NCBI GenBank assembly: GCA_002633005.1
Contig: NMRA01000150.1
Span: 717,613-737,913 of the forward strand
Length of the DNA stretch: 20,301 bases
Reading direction: 5' to 3'
Source of the DNA: Phoronis australis
Taxonomy: Eukaryota > Phoronida > Phoronidae
The stretch's first letter is position 1. Every line of letters begins with the position of its first letter. Under the pieces are notes generated by a model, which saw only the letters and a program-made list of their open reading frames with translations, searched no databases and had not been told where the DNA came from. The translations under genes and the position numbers were made by a program. Shown here in pieces: positions 9,419-19,868 of the stretch.

Positions 9419-9703
9419 NNNNNNNNNNNNNNNNNNNNNNNNNNNNNNNNNNNNNNNNNNNNNNNNNNNNNNNNNNNNNNNNNNNNNNNNNNNNNNNNNN
9501 NNNNNNNNNNNNNNNNNNNNNNNNNNNNNNNNNNNNNNNNNNNNNNNNNNNNNNNNNNNNNNNNNNNNNNNNNNNNNNNNNNNNNNNNNNNNNNNNNNNN
9601 NNNNNNNNNNNNNNNNNNNNNNNNNNNNNNNNNNNNNNNNNNNNNNNNNNNNNNNNNNNNNNNNNNNNNNNNNNNNNNNNNNNNNNNNNNNNNNNNNNNN
9701 NNN
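9419..9703. other. Assembly gap (run of N)
   Basis: 285 consecutive n. Apparent open frames crossing it are artefacts of the unknown bases. Confidence 0.99.
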
Positions 9704-10264
9704 ACACTAAAAGAAAACACAGAAATTGGAAACCTTGTTTTGGACAGTGTATAGGATGAGATTCGGAAAAAAGGAAACGTTCAAAATCGGGGTAGGAAAG
9801 CTCCAGTAAGCGAAAACTTAGCGAGAATCAGGAAAAGTATTAAAAACTCTAGGATCATTTTGCAAAATCACACGCCGTGGGAAAAATGGCCCATCGCAGC
9901 AGCAATGGACACGACACCGGCACTACGATCGCCGCAATTTGGTCATATTTATTTTTCGTATTTCTAACCTAGTTTTCTGACAAAAAAATTATACCCTTTC
10001 GTCAGACAACTCTTGACTTGTTCTCGAATGTATTTTTTCTACGTCTTTGTGGTTAATGATCGACACATTTTTAATACTTAATATCCAGATTGGACGCAAA
10101 AGACCGGCCATTTAACTCACGCAATGTCTACTTCCGTTTTGTTTATCGCAGTGAGCCTCCCTTTGAATTGTAATGTCCGCCACATGAACTGGGTTTATAG
10201 CATTGATGCTTCTAAAATGCTTTGATTACGGCTTTCGATCGTCCCCAATACACTATATAATATA
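9704..10264. other. No identifiable feature; one short frame in strong start context
   Basis: Mostly AT-rich unassigned sequence. A 28-codon frame at 9886-9972 begins AAAAATGGCC and has a polar start and a hydrophobic end (WSYLFFVFL). It is too short to call a gene. Near 10053 is a weak echo of the GATCGACACATT motif of the 1085-2229 array. Confidence 0.35.
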
Positions 10265-10738
10265 CTACAAGGTATGACACTCCGGACTAGAAATTCCACG
10301 GGTGCTTCAGTTTAGCCGTCCATAGCAAACACAAATTCAATAAATCTTCAAAACAACAGAGGTTCAACAAACCATGAGGAACTGTTGTTTCTCCCAATAC
10401 CATTCACAGTGTCCAGCTCTACCGAGTTCGCAACAAATTCGCGGTCAAAGCACAAAAATCTTCCCAAAAAGTCGCTGCACGCCAGGAATATGCTACACGG
10501 AAATTGCCGGTTTGTCACGGAAGGTCACGACATCAATTACTCCTTTTAGCCCAAAGATTTTACAGTTACACTAGGACGGCCATCTTGGGATATAGTATCT
10601 TGCTTAGCCAGATCATTTCGTAACCTTCCGTGGTGAACCTGCAATTGCCGTCGATTATAGAGTTTTGTGGTTGCTATGGCCGGACGGCTGAAATGAAGCA
10701 CCCGTGGAATTTCTAGTCCGGAGTGTCATACCTTGTAG
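10265..10738. mobile_element. MITE with long terminal inverted repeats
   Basis: The element runs from CTACAAGGTATGACACTCCG at 10265 to its reverse complement ending CCTTGTAG at 10738. The arms match almost perfectly for about 57 bases, the only break being GTTT versus TTTC near base 47. After a 4-base offset they resume with CCATAGCAAMCACAAA, so weak pairing extends toward 100 bases. TATA flanks both ends (10261-10264, 10739-10742), which suits a TA or TATA target duplication as in Tc1/mariner-like elements. The length of 474 bases and the lack of transposase indicate a non-autonomous element. An inner inverted repeat, CACGGAAGGT (10516-10525) with ACCTTCCGTG (10623-10632), is also present. 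A 66-codon frame inside it is fortuitous. Confidence 0.85.
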
Positions 10739-12045
10739 TATATACACTTGGGAACCCAATGGTTGACCGCCTAAGCGTAAAACGAGCTTGTTGTCGTACT
10801 CACCCAATTATTCCACTTCAAAGTTATACTCGGAATAGGATTTGATTTAACTCTCACAAATATATAGCATTCGTTGATTCAAAAGTTTTCTTTTATTTAT
10901 GCCGAATTGTTGAACTGTGCATTGCTTTTCGGCAGTCATTTTATACTCCTATTGTCGTCATATATGCTGCCGCCTTTTGAAAGAACAAAAAAACACGCAG
11001 AAAAGGCCAAGAAAATAGTGGAAAGTGGTTTACAAGAATTCTAGTTCAACCACAAACTGTTTTACTGGTATGATGTCGATTAAAATTGATTCAGAATTTC
11101 AGTTCTGGAAAATAAATCGCGATTGTTTTATTCCAGACAAACCTTACTTTATTTTCTACTTGTGACCTCTTTATTTGACTTTTTGCCGTTGTTGTTCTGA
11201 ACACCACTTATCTCTGCTGCCATTCTTTTTCTATTCGGTTTTTCTTCATTCTCTGTTAACACCTTGTCAGCCAAAACAGAACTGTAACCCTTTGAGACTT
11301 GGTCGGCGGAAGTTGATCATTGAATCTCGATGTAGTTGTTCTAATAAATTGCCCAATATCATATTGTTTGACTTTTTCTCACCTTTAACAAACTTCTGCA
11401 ATCATAAATAAATAAATACATACCCAAGTTGCATTTGCATTTTATTGCTCAACCTCTTCTTTTATTTTTGATTATGTCATGCTGCATTGTATGTAACAAT
11501 GCAATATAGTGAAATAAAGTCAACGTTTCACTTTATTGGTGGCCACTCTCTATCAATTCAAGTATTTTAATTTTCTTCACAGTAAATCCAACATGCCTGA
11601 ACCAAAAAGTTCAACATCAATGTTGAGCTCAGTACTTTGTTTTGCAATAAAAAACAAGTGGACAATATTTTGATGACCAATGCGTGGGCCGAAACTGTTA
11701 AGCACCCAGCGTGTTGCATTTGTCTGTTGCGTTTTTCCTTTGGCCTAACAGGTGTCGGTTAGTGCCTGGGACAAATAGAGACATTGCATAAACAATCCCT
11801 GGGTTGTCTTTTGTTACGTCTGAAGAAAATTTAATTTCGAAAATATCATCTGAAAATGAACAAAAAAGTGCATTAGTAAAATCTACAAGTTTTTAAGTGG
11901 TCTCAAAAAACAGTCGGTAAATGCACCGAGTTTCGTCTCAGTTTTTCCATGCGTGTTTCGCCCGAGAGGTTAGTACCTAACGTGCAGACGAGCACTCCAG
12001 ATTGGAACGCTAAGTCCCGCGTGGCTGCGCTGCACGCGAAAGAAG
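10739..12045. other. Unassigned AT-rich sequence with paired hairpins
   Basis: No gene recognised. A frame at 11175-11411 (78 codons) shows no family signature. Two adjacent perfect stems occur: TGCATTGT 11483-11490 with ACAATGCA 11496-11503 (5-base loop), and AATAAAGT 11513-11520 with ACTTTATT 11530-11537 (9-base loop). A good acceptor-like tract, TTTTAATTTTCTTCACAG, ends near 11582, but the frames after it close within about 30 codons. Confidence 0.35.
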
Positions 12046-12147
12046 ATGGCTAACGACCATTGGAGCCTGACGACGATAGGTATTCCGACTATATTATAGT
12101 GTAATGGGGACAATCAGAAAGCTGAGGACGCCTGCGATTGAGAAGCC

Positions 12148-12465
12148 GTGACTCTACGTCACAGCCGGAGTTCGCATGCCACAACATTGAGATCATTATA
12201 TTGTACTGAATGCTCGATCCTTAGCAAAGTCAATATTGTACCAAAAAGAGTGAGATCTGGTAAAAAAACAGCCATGTTTTTCGTTCTGGGCTCATCTACA
12301 ATTGATGTGACATGCGCTTTTTATCTTTTATTTGATGACGTCTCCAGAAGTGGTATCAAAGACCCGCACGGCAAAGTCTGTCATGAGAGCCTGCGTCTGC
12401 TGAAATATTATTACTTGAACATTTGTGACATTGCAAGCAAACACGTTCCTGAAATGATCATGTGA
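12148..12465 (+). other. Unassigned 105-codon open frame
   Basis: An ATG-to-stop frame of 105 codons. It follows a short CpG-rich patch (about 12015-12075) that holds an ATG in strong context (GAAGATGGC, 12046) and a possible GGTATTC donor at 12079. The predicted peptide is mixed in composition, with one hydrophobic stretch around residues 43-62 and no recognisable domain. In AT-rich animal DNA, frames of this length occur by chance. I list it because it is among the longer unexplained frames, not because coding is supported. Confidence 0.15.
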
Positions 12466-15250
12466 AGTAAATATTGTTTTGTATCATATTTTTGGAGGTG
12501 TTTGTCAATCAACCAGAGATGCATGGCAGTGTTCTGCAGCGTGATGTTAAGAGCAAGGTGACCAGTATCACAGTGCCTTGTGTCCTGAATGTCTATACAT
12601 GTTGTTCTCAATAATAAACGAGTAAAGCAAATAACATCACTACTGTCAACATGTTTTTTTCAATAGCTCTATTGTCATTCTCAAGGTTAAGGAAATATGT
12701 TTGCTCTAGTACAGGCTCTGAATACTTCCTTATAAGACGGTCAGGAGCTGTTGAAATGTTGGTAGCTGTGTTATGTGTTATTTTGATTACCTATAACACT
12801 TTTATTATTGAGAAGTTCGTTATACAGCTACTGAGGTAGCGCACTCTGCTGTAGCACCATGTGGTGGTAGATGAATTTCTCTACTCTATGCTAGTAATTT
12901 TACGTAGTGGAAATGAGGCTTTTTACTGCCGTTTGTAAACTGAAAAAATGGCTTGGTACATTTTTAGTGGTAGGCGGGAATGTTAAATTTGATTATTTTT
13001 TACCGGGTCTAATCAGACAAAAGTTGGATGGTACCTGATTTGAAAAACAGTCACTTTGACAGAATAAAAGGTGTATTCGCCCTAATAACCCCCAGGGCGC
13101 TCAGAAAAAATCGTTTCAAGTGGGCGCTTATTGTAACTCAAGGCAATTGAAACCCGGTCTCCGAAACGGGAGAAATCGGAAGCTAAGATTCATCATATTT
13201 ACGCTTTGTGACGTATCTGTAACCTATGACAGACTTTCTACAAAACGTTGGTGCATTGCTATCAAACTTTGCTGTTAAGTTGCCATCATTTTACAGAAAA
13301 TTGTGCTGAAATCCCAGGGCGAAAATTCGCTGACTGACTGCCTCGCAATCGTCGACATGTCAACTTGAATGCTTCAATTCGACTAAAGCAAATTACCTGA
13401 AATCCTCCTTACGTTTTTCAGATAGTGTCCCTAAGATTTTGAAGTTCCCCTTGGAGTCGGGATTAGCGGCAAAAAAGTCAAAATCTATTCTAAACCATGA
13501 GAAAAACTCTCCTGGTCTCTAGCTACAGCAGTGCAACTCTCGGACTACTAGTTGTGATAGTAAACATGGAGCTTGACACCCAGCCACAAGCCATTTACTG
13601 CCTGGCCTAGTATTCTGTACACTCTATAAATGACTTTTGTAAAATACTTTAAGACTTTTTGTTAAAGTATACAAAAAATAGCACAAAGAAAAGTGTATGA
13701 CATGACATCGATTTTTTTCTACATCCAATATTTATGATTTTAGAAACTAATACGTTGATGTGAATGTGGTGTATAAGTGCAAACTTGTAGTAGTAATTTT
13801 CATTACAGGCTTTGGTGGTTTATTTCAAGCTTTTCAGTTTCATTCATACACTTTTGAGAACTTCATGATATTTTCGTAATAGTGGATGTAATAGTTTTAC
13901 AGCTATATCATCTATTGGGAACTATTTCAGTTGTGCAGTGATATGTCCCTGTGTAAGCTGGTTGAGCAGACGTCACTGGTATCGGTCATATAAATGAACA
14001 CCAGTGAGTAGAACAAGATACAAAATAATGGCCACAATTGTCAAAAGAATCTTAAACATTATTAACCTAAACAAGCAATCTTGTTTAGTCATTAATCATA
14101 GTTTTTCATTTGAATGTGTAAACCATAGACATAAATATAATTAGCAAACAGCATCATCATTGGATAATAGCATATGCTGGTCAATAATTATCGTATTTAA
14201 TTGATCTTATATGGCCTCAATCACCAAGACTGATGTGGAAATAACGCATATAGTAACTCCGCTTAAATTATGGTGGCAGAACACAAAAACCTACTTGCAG
14301 CACCAATAAATTCCATGGCCGAACCAAAAAACCTATGAGTCAATGGTAGGACCAAAAATCTTAACTCGTTGGCTGCAAGCATAACACTTCGAGCCCGCCG
14401 ATTTTCTGGCTGATGCCGTAGGGCTCCCAGTGTTTTCCGCCATTTTTGTCCTGTGTAGCACTCTCCAATATGGCATGTATCTGAGTGGCGCGCGCCCGGT
14501 CTATGTATTAATAAGATGTCCATGGTGTAAAATAAATACCTACGTTGAATGTAACCACAGTAAACTAATTCTCCATATTCGTAGAAGTACAAAAAGAAAC
14601 ACTATGAACAAGCTTACTGTACACTTTATATGCATCCTAAAATGACGTTGAAACTCATTCAGGCCTCAGACAGACCTCAGACAGAGTGCATATCTGTGTT
14701 CAGGGATAATATTTGCTCGGTTTACATGAACAAAGAGGTCGTGTATTTTATAGGTTTAAAATTTCTCGAAAGGACTGAAAAGGCTGTGCAAATGCGTGTC
14801 AAAAGTTTCACAGCTCAGACTTAAGGCGGCGCTAATTTGCACAGACAATATGAAAATTATCCTTATCCCATGCGCGTTGAATCTGTCGAGGGAAAAGGCC
14901 TTGTAACAACGTTCTCCGTATTCACCTCCCGCACAGGTCAATGTCGAATCGACGTCGTTAGCCGGTTCGATCAAACTTTCGGAAAACAGTTTAAAAGTAA
15001 TACAGTTGTAGCAGTCTAAATAACACTCAACATGCTATCAGGTCTCAATCGTAACATCTGGAGCAGGACTGTTAATTATATGACAATTCTCTGTCAGTTT
15101 CAATTGCTAAATATTATATCGTCTGCAACTCAAGCGTATAATTTTTGTCTGCTATTAAAATTGAATTCCGTTTCCCGTTTATGTTTTTGTATTACAATAT
15201 CTAAGTGTGGTAAATACTTTCATTTTTCCATCCTGGAAACTCAGTAGTCA
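12466..15250. other. Mostly unassigned sequence
   Basis: No gene can be named. A hairpin CGCCCT/AGGGCG (13078-13083, 13094-13099) is followed by GGGCGCTTATT at 13122, possibly the worn end of a DNA transposon. An acceptor-like site at 13420-13421 opens a 33-codon frame (see findings). Frames at 14263-14592 (minus) and 14756-14974 (minus) lack motifs. GGTTCGATC at about 14962 resembles a tRNA B box but has no partner A box. Confidence 0.35.
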
Positions 15251-15251
15251 T

Positions 15252-15413
15252 TATTTGTCTGCTCCTGACATGAACTAACAATGATATAAAAATATTCAGA
15301 CTTTCTGCATTGTTAAAACTGACAAAAGCATTAAATTGTCTGCTCCTGGCCTGAGCTAAAAATGATAGAAAAACATTCAGAGCCTCAGCATTATTACAAT
15401 CGACAAAAGCATT
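15252..15413 (+). repeat. 81-bp tandem duplication, two units
   Basis: Units 15252-15332 and 15333-15413 share TTGTCTGCTCCTG at their starts (15255 and 15336), an AATGATA-AAAA-ATTCAGA centre and an ACAAAAGCATT end. Divergence between the units is considerable, so the duplication is old. No gene overlaps it. Confidence 0.75.
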
Positions 15414-16752
15414 TATCGCACATTTTTGATGTTTGTGTTAGGTGATATCGAATTCCTTTCCGTAAATCAACCATGTTACCCGGGGCTATTAACAGTATCG
15501 AGGATCCGTTTTTATGATCAGTATGTGTAGCTTAGTCTCGTGTACTGGTGAACCTTTTTGGAGTTATCTGTATAATTTTTATGTCGCCATTCTTAAAGTT
15601 ACTTAAAACCTGTGCGTTCTGTCAAAGAAAAACAAGTTTTGATTTATTGCACTTGTATCTTGATGAACTTTTCTTCTTCAGGAGCGACCTCTTGGCTCAG
15701 AAGACATTTCTTCAGGCAAAGCTGATAAAATTCCACCCCACGCCGTGACCCATAAGCTTCAGTGGTCTGAAGAAATATCATACTCCCTTGCGCTCTCTTG
15801 TTTTGAGCATGTATGGGAAAAACTTTCAAATTCATGTTTTGTCAGTTTAGTTGACATTTTAAAATGTCTACGCCCAATCGCTAAATAACTATCCTTCACT
15901 CTTTCATTGACCTGTAACAATTTTTTTTCTCAGACTCACCGTTTTTGCGTTATTTGCCCTTAAATTTCAAGAAAATGCAAAATTTGAAACTTTTCGAAAT
16001 TTTTACGGAATTTTGTAAATCTATATTTTCGATAGAGTTTTGAACGGGCTTTCAGGAGGTGTTTTTTATTTTTCGCTATGACGTCTACTTTTTGAATTAT
16101 TGGAGATTTTCTGATAACGCTGTTAGTCCTTTGTTGGTTTACCTCCTATTGAGCAAGACTGTAGCCTATTTCTTACTGACTTCTGACATCTTCGACCGTC
16201 GTATGAATGTGATAATCATGTTCATCAACACCATCATCAGCATTATCATCGTCATCTTCATCAACATCCTCATTAAGGCGCTTTTTCAGTTAATTTCATC
16301 TAGTGTCGCTCCTCTGAGCGCTTTCATTCTATTTGTTGTGGTAGTGTGGGTTGTGACCTGCAACCACATCAGATAGGGAGTGAGGCTGATTCATATGTGA
16401 CAACGGAAACACATGTATATCAGGATAAATAGGAAGGAAACTTCAGTGCCATGATGGCGCCAAAATACCCCTCCAACAAATTAAAGCTTATTCAGAGAAA
16501 AGAAAAATGATATGCATGTACTCAGGATACCTATAAATAAATGTTCTTCAATTAAGTTTACGTAACATCAACTGAGTGTGCAATGACTATTTGTTAATTC
16601 ATTTTGTATTTTGTCAGTGTTTGTTCCATTAGATTTTATCACCCAGGGTAATTGATATATTTTCTGTAGTTAATGGATTGAAAACAATAAAAAGTAAATA
16701 TGCCAAGCTGTAAACAACAGTTTGCATACGTGAAACTTAATTCTTTCTCAAG
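15414..16752. other. Unassigned AT-rich sequence with a CAT-rich tract
   Basis: No gene recognised. 16216-16280 is an imperfect CAT/ATC trinucleotide tract (CATCATCAGCATTATCATCG and similar). It causes the Ile-rich, membrane-like appearance of the plus-strand frame at 16059-16376, which is therefore not called as a membrane protein. Confidence 0.5.
16216..16280. repeat. Imperfect (CAT)n low-complexity tract
   Basis: A run of CAT, CAC and ATC triplets with scattered substitutions. It is simple-sequence in nature and produces a poly-Ile-like translation in one frame. Confidence 0.75.
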
Positions 16753-17480
16753 GAGATCTTATCACACAAGCAGAAAAGGATCAGATGATGGCAAAAGGTA
16801 ACGTAAAATGAGGTCCACGCTATGATGACTGGAAATGGTGGAAAAGTCCGAAAGAATATGCAGTCTCTCACTAAGTCTACATTAGCTATAAAATCGTACT
16901 TGTGTTCGATTCTTATAGCAGCAAATCAAATTATCCCTTGGGCTTAAAGGTGGCAATCCCAGGTGGTCATCTAGTTGTTTCCTACTCTTTTATTTTAGAT
17001 TCTGTTGCAGGAAGAACGCCTAGAATTTGAAAAGCTACATTTGTCTGAAAAAAGTTGAACTCTAAAGTTTATAAAGAGCTTTCTATAAAAGAAAACAATC
17101 TGGGTATTGAAAAAGTTCATTTCACTAATAAAATCAAAACTCACTAAACAGAAAGGAAAGGTCAAAATTCCAAAAACAATATACTACTAAACATTATCAA
17201 CTGATAAATAATGAAAATAAAAAATAATAATGTACAGGTGTTGTTGAAGAAAAAGAAGAATACTCCACTCTATATGAAACGTGAACAAATTAATCAGATT
17301 ATTCAAACGTAAAAATAAGTTCCTCAGTTATTCGGACGTAAATTCATCTACATGTATATAGGCCAGAATCTTCTGTAATTTCATCAAACTTGTGGAGTAC
17401 CACAATATTGTAATATTGTCATAATTTTATATTCATTTGGGTTTGTTTTGGTCCATTGGTCTGCCTGTCATCGCTTGTAC

Positions 17481-17659
17481 AATTGACCTATCGCAAGCTC
17501 CGCCCCTTTGCGTAATGTCGAGTAACAAACAATGAGTTTTACCCAGCAACATGTTGTTTGTCGGGTAAAATGGCGGCTTGGAAACGAAGGTGTGCCAATA
17601 ATACTGCGTTCTAAATGGCCAGTTCAGCCGTCACTCAAAATCCTGGCGATAGGTCAATT
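17481..17659. mobile_element. Small inverted-repeat element with nested palindromes
   Basis: AATTGACCTATCGC (17481-17494) is the exact reverse complement of GCGATAGGTCAATT (17646-17659), bounding about 179 bases, a typical MITE size. Inside are a GC box (CTCCGCCCC, near 17499) and nested inverted repeats: ACAAACAA (17525) with TTGTTTGT (17554), TTTTACCC (17537) with GGGTAAAA (17563), and the self-complementary CAACATGTTG (17547-17556). A short frame starts at AAAATGGCGGC (17570). No target duplication is clear (candidate TA near each edge, offset by one base). The frame at 17532-17723 spans the element edge and is not a gene. Confidence 0.6.
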
Positions 17660-17948
17660 ATCTTGCTGTGCAGTCACTCTGACATGCGTGTATTGTGTGT
17701 ATGCACTCATTCTACTAAAATAAAAGTTACAGTGGAAACTGTTCTTACTCATCACTCTGATCTTTGATTTCGTATGATACATTCTGACTGCAGTCACTGT
17801 GTAGCTCGTTTAGCCAATCTGTCGTTTTGCTCAAGTTGCTTTGTTTTTCTACAGAAAACATTAAGGACGTTTACTCAATTCATCAGTTTACCCGACATTT
17901 TACTGTATTTTTGTGCAGGGAGTATGGATAAAAATAATATTGTATTCG

Positions 17949-18368
17949 CTTTCTAGCTCAAGTCAGACTTTAATCAAACTCGAGCAGAAGTTGACAGCTT
18001 AGTGCGTGCACCTCACGAAGGCAAACACAATTTCGTTTTTATATGAGCTAAACTATGATGGACATTTTGTTGTACAATGTTTAAGCATTGCACGTTAAAA
18101 AGAATAATTATCCGGTGTTTTTAACTGTGTGTGGTTGGAAATATTCTCATAACTGCAGCAACATCCAGTGAATGAATTTGGCCAAAGACTAATGACATTT
18201 TATGTTGAAAATTGTGTCTACTGAACATCCAATGACTGTGCTGAAATATATGTGCATCCAACAGTGTGTGTACATCGTTCCTATTTTACATCAATTTGTC
18301 ATGTTCTGTTCTACTCCACTATAGTTCAGTTCTACATAAATGGAACACAACTACCGTTCTTCTGCATC
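17949..18368 (+). repeat. Dispersed repeat, empty copy
   Basis: Second copy of the 4867-5486 repeat. It lacks the 229-base inverted-repeat insertion found in the first copy, so it shows the pre-insertion sequence (TCTACTGAACATCC). It has its own extra segment of about 60 bases near 18090-18150. Outside these differences the two are clearly homologous, most strongly over the last 150 bases. Confidence 0.8.
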
Positions 18369-18591
18369 ATTGATTTCATAAATGTTTATTACGAAATCTT
18401 CAGAATACAATGAATATATATAACCCAGAAAGCTCCAAGAGGCATTAGATCTGGGTTAAAAATATAAAGAAGTCTATATACAATTATTATACACGAATAC
18501 GTATATAAAAACTGAAGTTAAGATTACAATGATATATGATTACGAATGTAAATAATTCATTTTCATACACATGTATACAATTATATCCACT

Positions 18592-19388
18592 CACACAAAG
18601 AGATTCAATGTTATAAAGAAATTCTGATACTATTTCCAATAAAACCTTATTTTCAATTGGGTTAAGTTCTTGACATCCATATAAAAATAATTTTGTTGTA
18701 CAATTGCGGAATTTCAGAATATTTTTGTAAACATTGGGAGTATTGTTCGAGTGTCTGGAAAAGCTGTACCCTCTGCTCCTTGCATACCTCACAAGCAAAG
18801 AAAACATGAGGATAGGTTTGGGTGTCTCCACAGGGACACAGAAGCGAAATTTTATAAAAAATATGTCTTAATTTCTCGTTGTTTAGGAATAGACCGCATC
18901 TTGATCTGTATAGGGTTATTTTATGGTTTCGAGGAAGTTGGAATGATGTCAATGGGACTGGCAAGTCTTGAGACGGTAGTGGTATGCATTTTAAAGTTAT
19001 TTTTAGAGGGATATACGATTGAAGTGCTTTCTTTTATTCTGAATGGTAAGGAATTCCAGTTGTCAATACAAGTTAATATCGTTGATCTCCTGATGGCTTG
19101 GTTGATGGAAGTGTGCATATTACTTTGCTGCAGTCCTGGTCTCGTATTTGGTGTTTTGTAGGAGTCAACGAGGATTTTGTTAGAGTAATTGTTTATGTTG
19201 GTTAAGACTTTGAATGTATACAGGGACAGGTGGAGTTTACGACGGGTTTCTAGTTTGCTCCAGTTGTGACTATTTAGAACCTTGATTGTGTTGGACCCTT
19301 TGTAGGCCCCTGTTATGGCTAAAGCTGCTTGGTATTGTAGTCTTTCTAATAGCCGCGGCGAATGTGCAAATCCGCCATATTTGATTTT
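18592..19388 (-). pseudogene. C-terminal remnant of a non-LTR retrotransposon reverse transcriptase
   Basis: On the minus strand, 19388 to about 18935 gives the thumb and C-terminal region typical of jockey/CR1-type reverse transcriptases. It has a KYGGF start, an LLERLQYQAALAITGAYKGS block, W-KLETRRKLH, then IDNWNSLP, the usual W-N-x-LP motif. After a frame change, 18964 to about 18700 carries the tail with RSRCGLFLNN and a zinc-knuckle-like CPCGD...H....C (Cys at 18836-18838 and 18830-18832, His near 18807, Cys near 18792), followed by KEQRVQLF. After a second frame change, the ending with LNPIENKVLLEIVSEFLY runs to about 18592. The fingers, palm (catalytic Asp residues), endonuclease and ORF1 are absent, so it is a 5'-truncated, frameshifted copy. 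This truncation is typical of target-primed insertion. No poly-A-like tail is seen at the 3' end. Confidence 0.8.
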
Positions 19389-19676
19389 GCCGCCGCAGTT
19401 GCATTGTGGGAAATGTATGCTTCTATCGCTAAGACGAGCGATTGTGTACAGTGTTGCCGGGTGTTGTTGCAACGAATGTTTAGCCCAGAAGCGGTTAATA
19501 AAATTATTTTATTTGAAATCTTATCAAAAATAAATTTTAAACGAATAACTAGTGCAGGAAACATGCAACTGTATTTTATTATAGAAATGTTTTGGAAATG
19601 AATTAAGTCAAAGTTGCAGCACCCCACCTTCGTCGACTGTGACTCCGAGGCCCAGTCTGCAACCTCCGTCAGGTTC

Positions 19677-19790
19677 CAGTGGCGGATCTAGGATATCACA
19701 AGGGGGGGCCCAACATTTTGTCCGGCTGTAAGCATTTGCGCAAACTGAACCACGATTGTAGATGCGCATAGCACCGAATGGGGGGAGGTC
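19677..19790. mobile_element. hAT-like transposon terminus or SINE tail
   Basis: CAGTGGCGGATCTAGG at 19677, followed shortly by GGGGGGGCC, resembles the CAGTGGCGGATC-type termini of many non-autonomous hAT elements. Eight bases before it are TCAGGTTC; the same TCAGGTTCCA recurs at 20276-20285, but the sequence before the second copy (CGTCACT) matches the expected inverted terminus only weakly. Alternatively it is the 3' end of a minus-strand SINE whose head is the tRNA-like segment at 19885-19958. Confidence 0.4.
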
Positions 19791-19868
19791 GGGAGGGTTT
19801 TTTCTGTTTTTACCTCTAAAATCAAGCATTTTCCTTGATCCCTGAAGTATTATCCAAGAAAAAAAGGC

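Noticed and set aside
9349-9759. Long open frames on both strands across the N run
   Set aside because: They exist only because unknown bases cannot create stops; no readable residues support them.
10374-10574. 66-codon frame
   Set aside because: It lies entirely inside the long-TIR MITE and has no transposase motif.
14960-14970. GGTTCGATC resembling a tRNA B box
   Set aside because: No A box lies at the correct distance upstream and no cloverleaf can be folded.
16059-16376. 105-codon frame resembling a multi-span membrane protein
   Set aside because: Its hydrophobicity comes from an imperfect CAT/ATC simple repeat read as Ile, and no family motif is present.
17532-17723. 63-codon plus-strand frame with hydrophobic end
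   Set aside because: It crosses the right edge of the small inverted-repeat element and has no splice or family support.
18751-19161. 136-codon plus-strand frame
   Set aside because: It is antisense to the reverse transcriptase remnant, whose motifs are clear on the minus strand.
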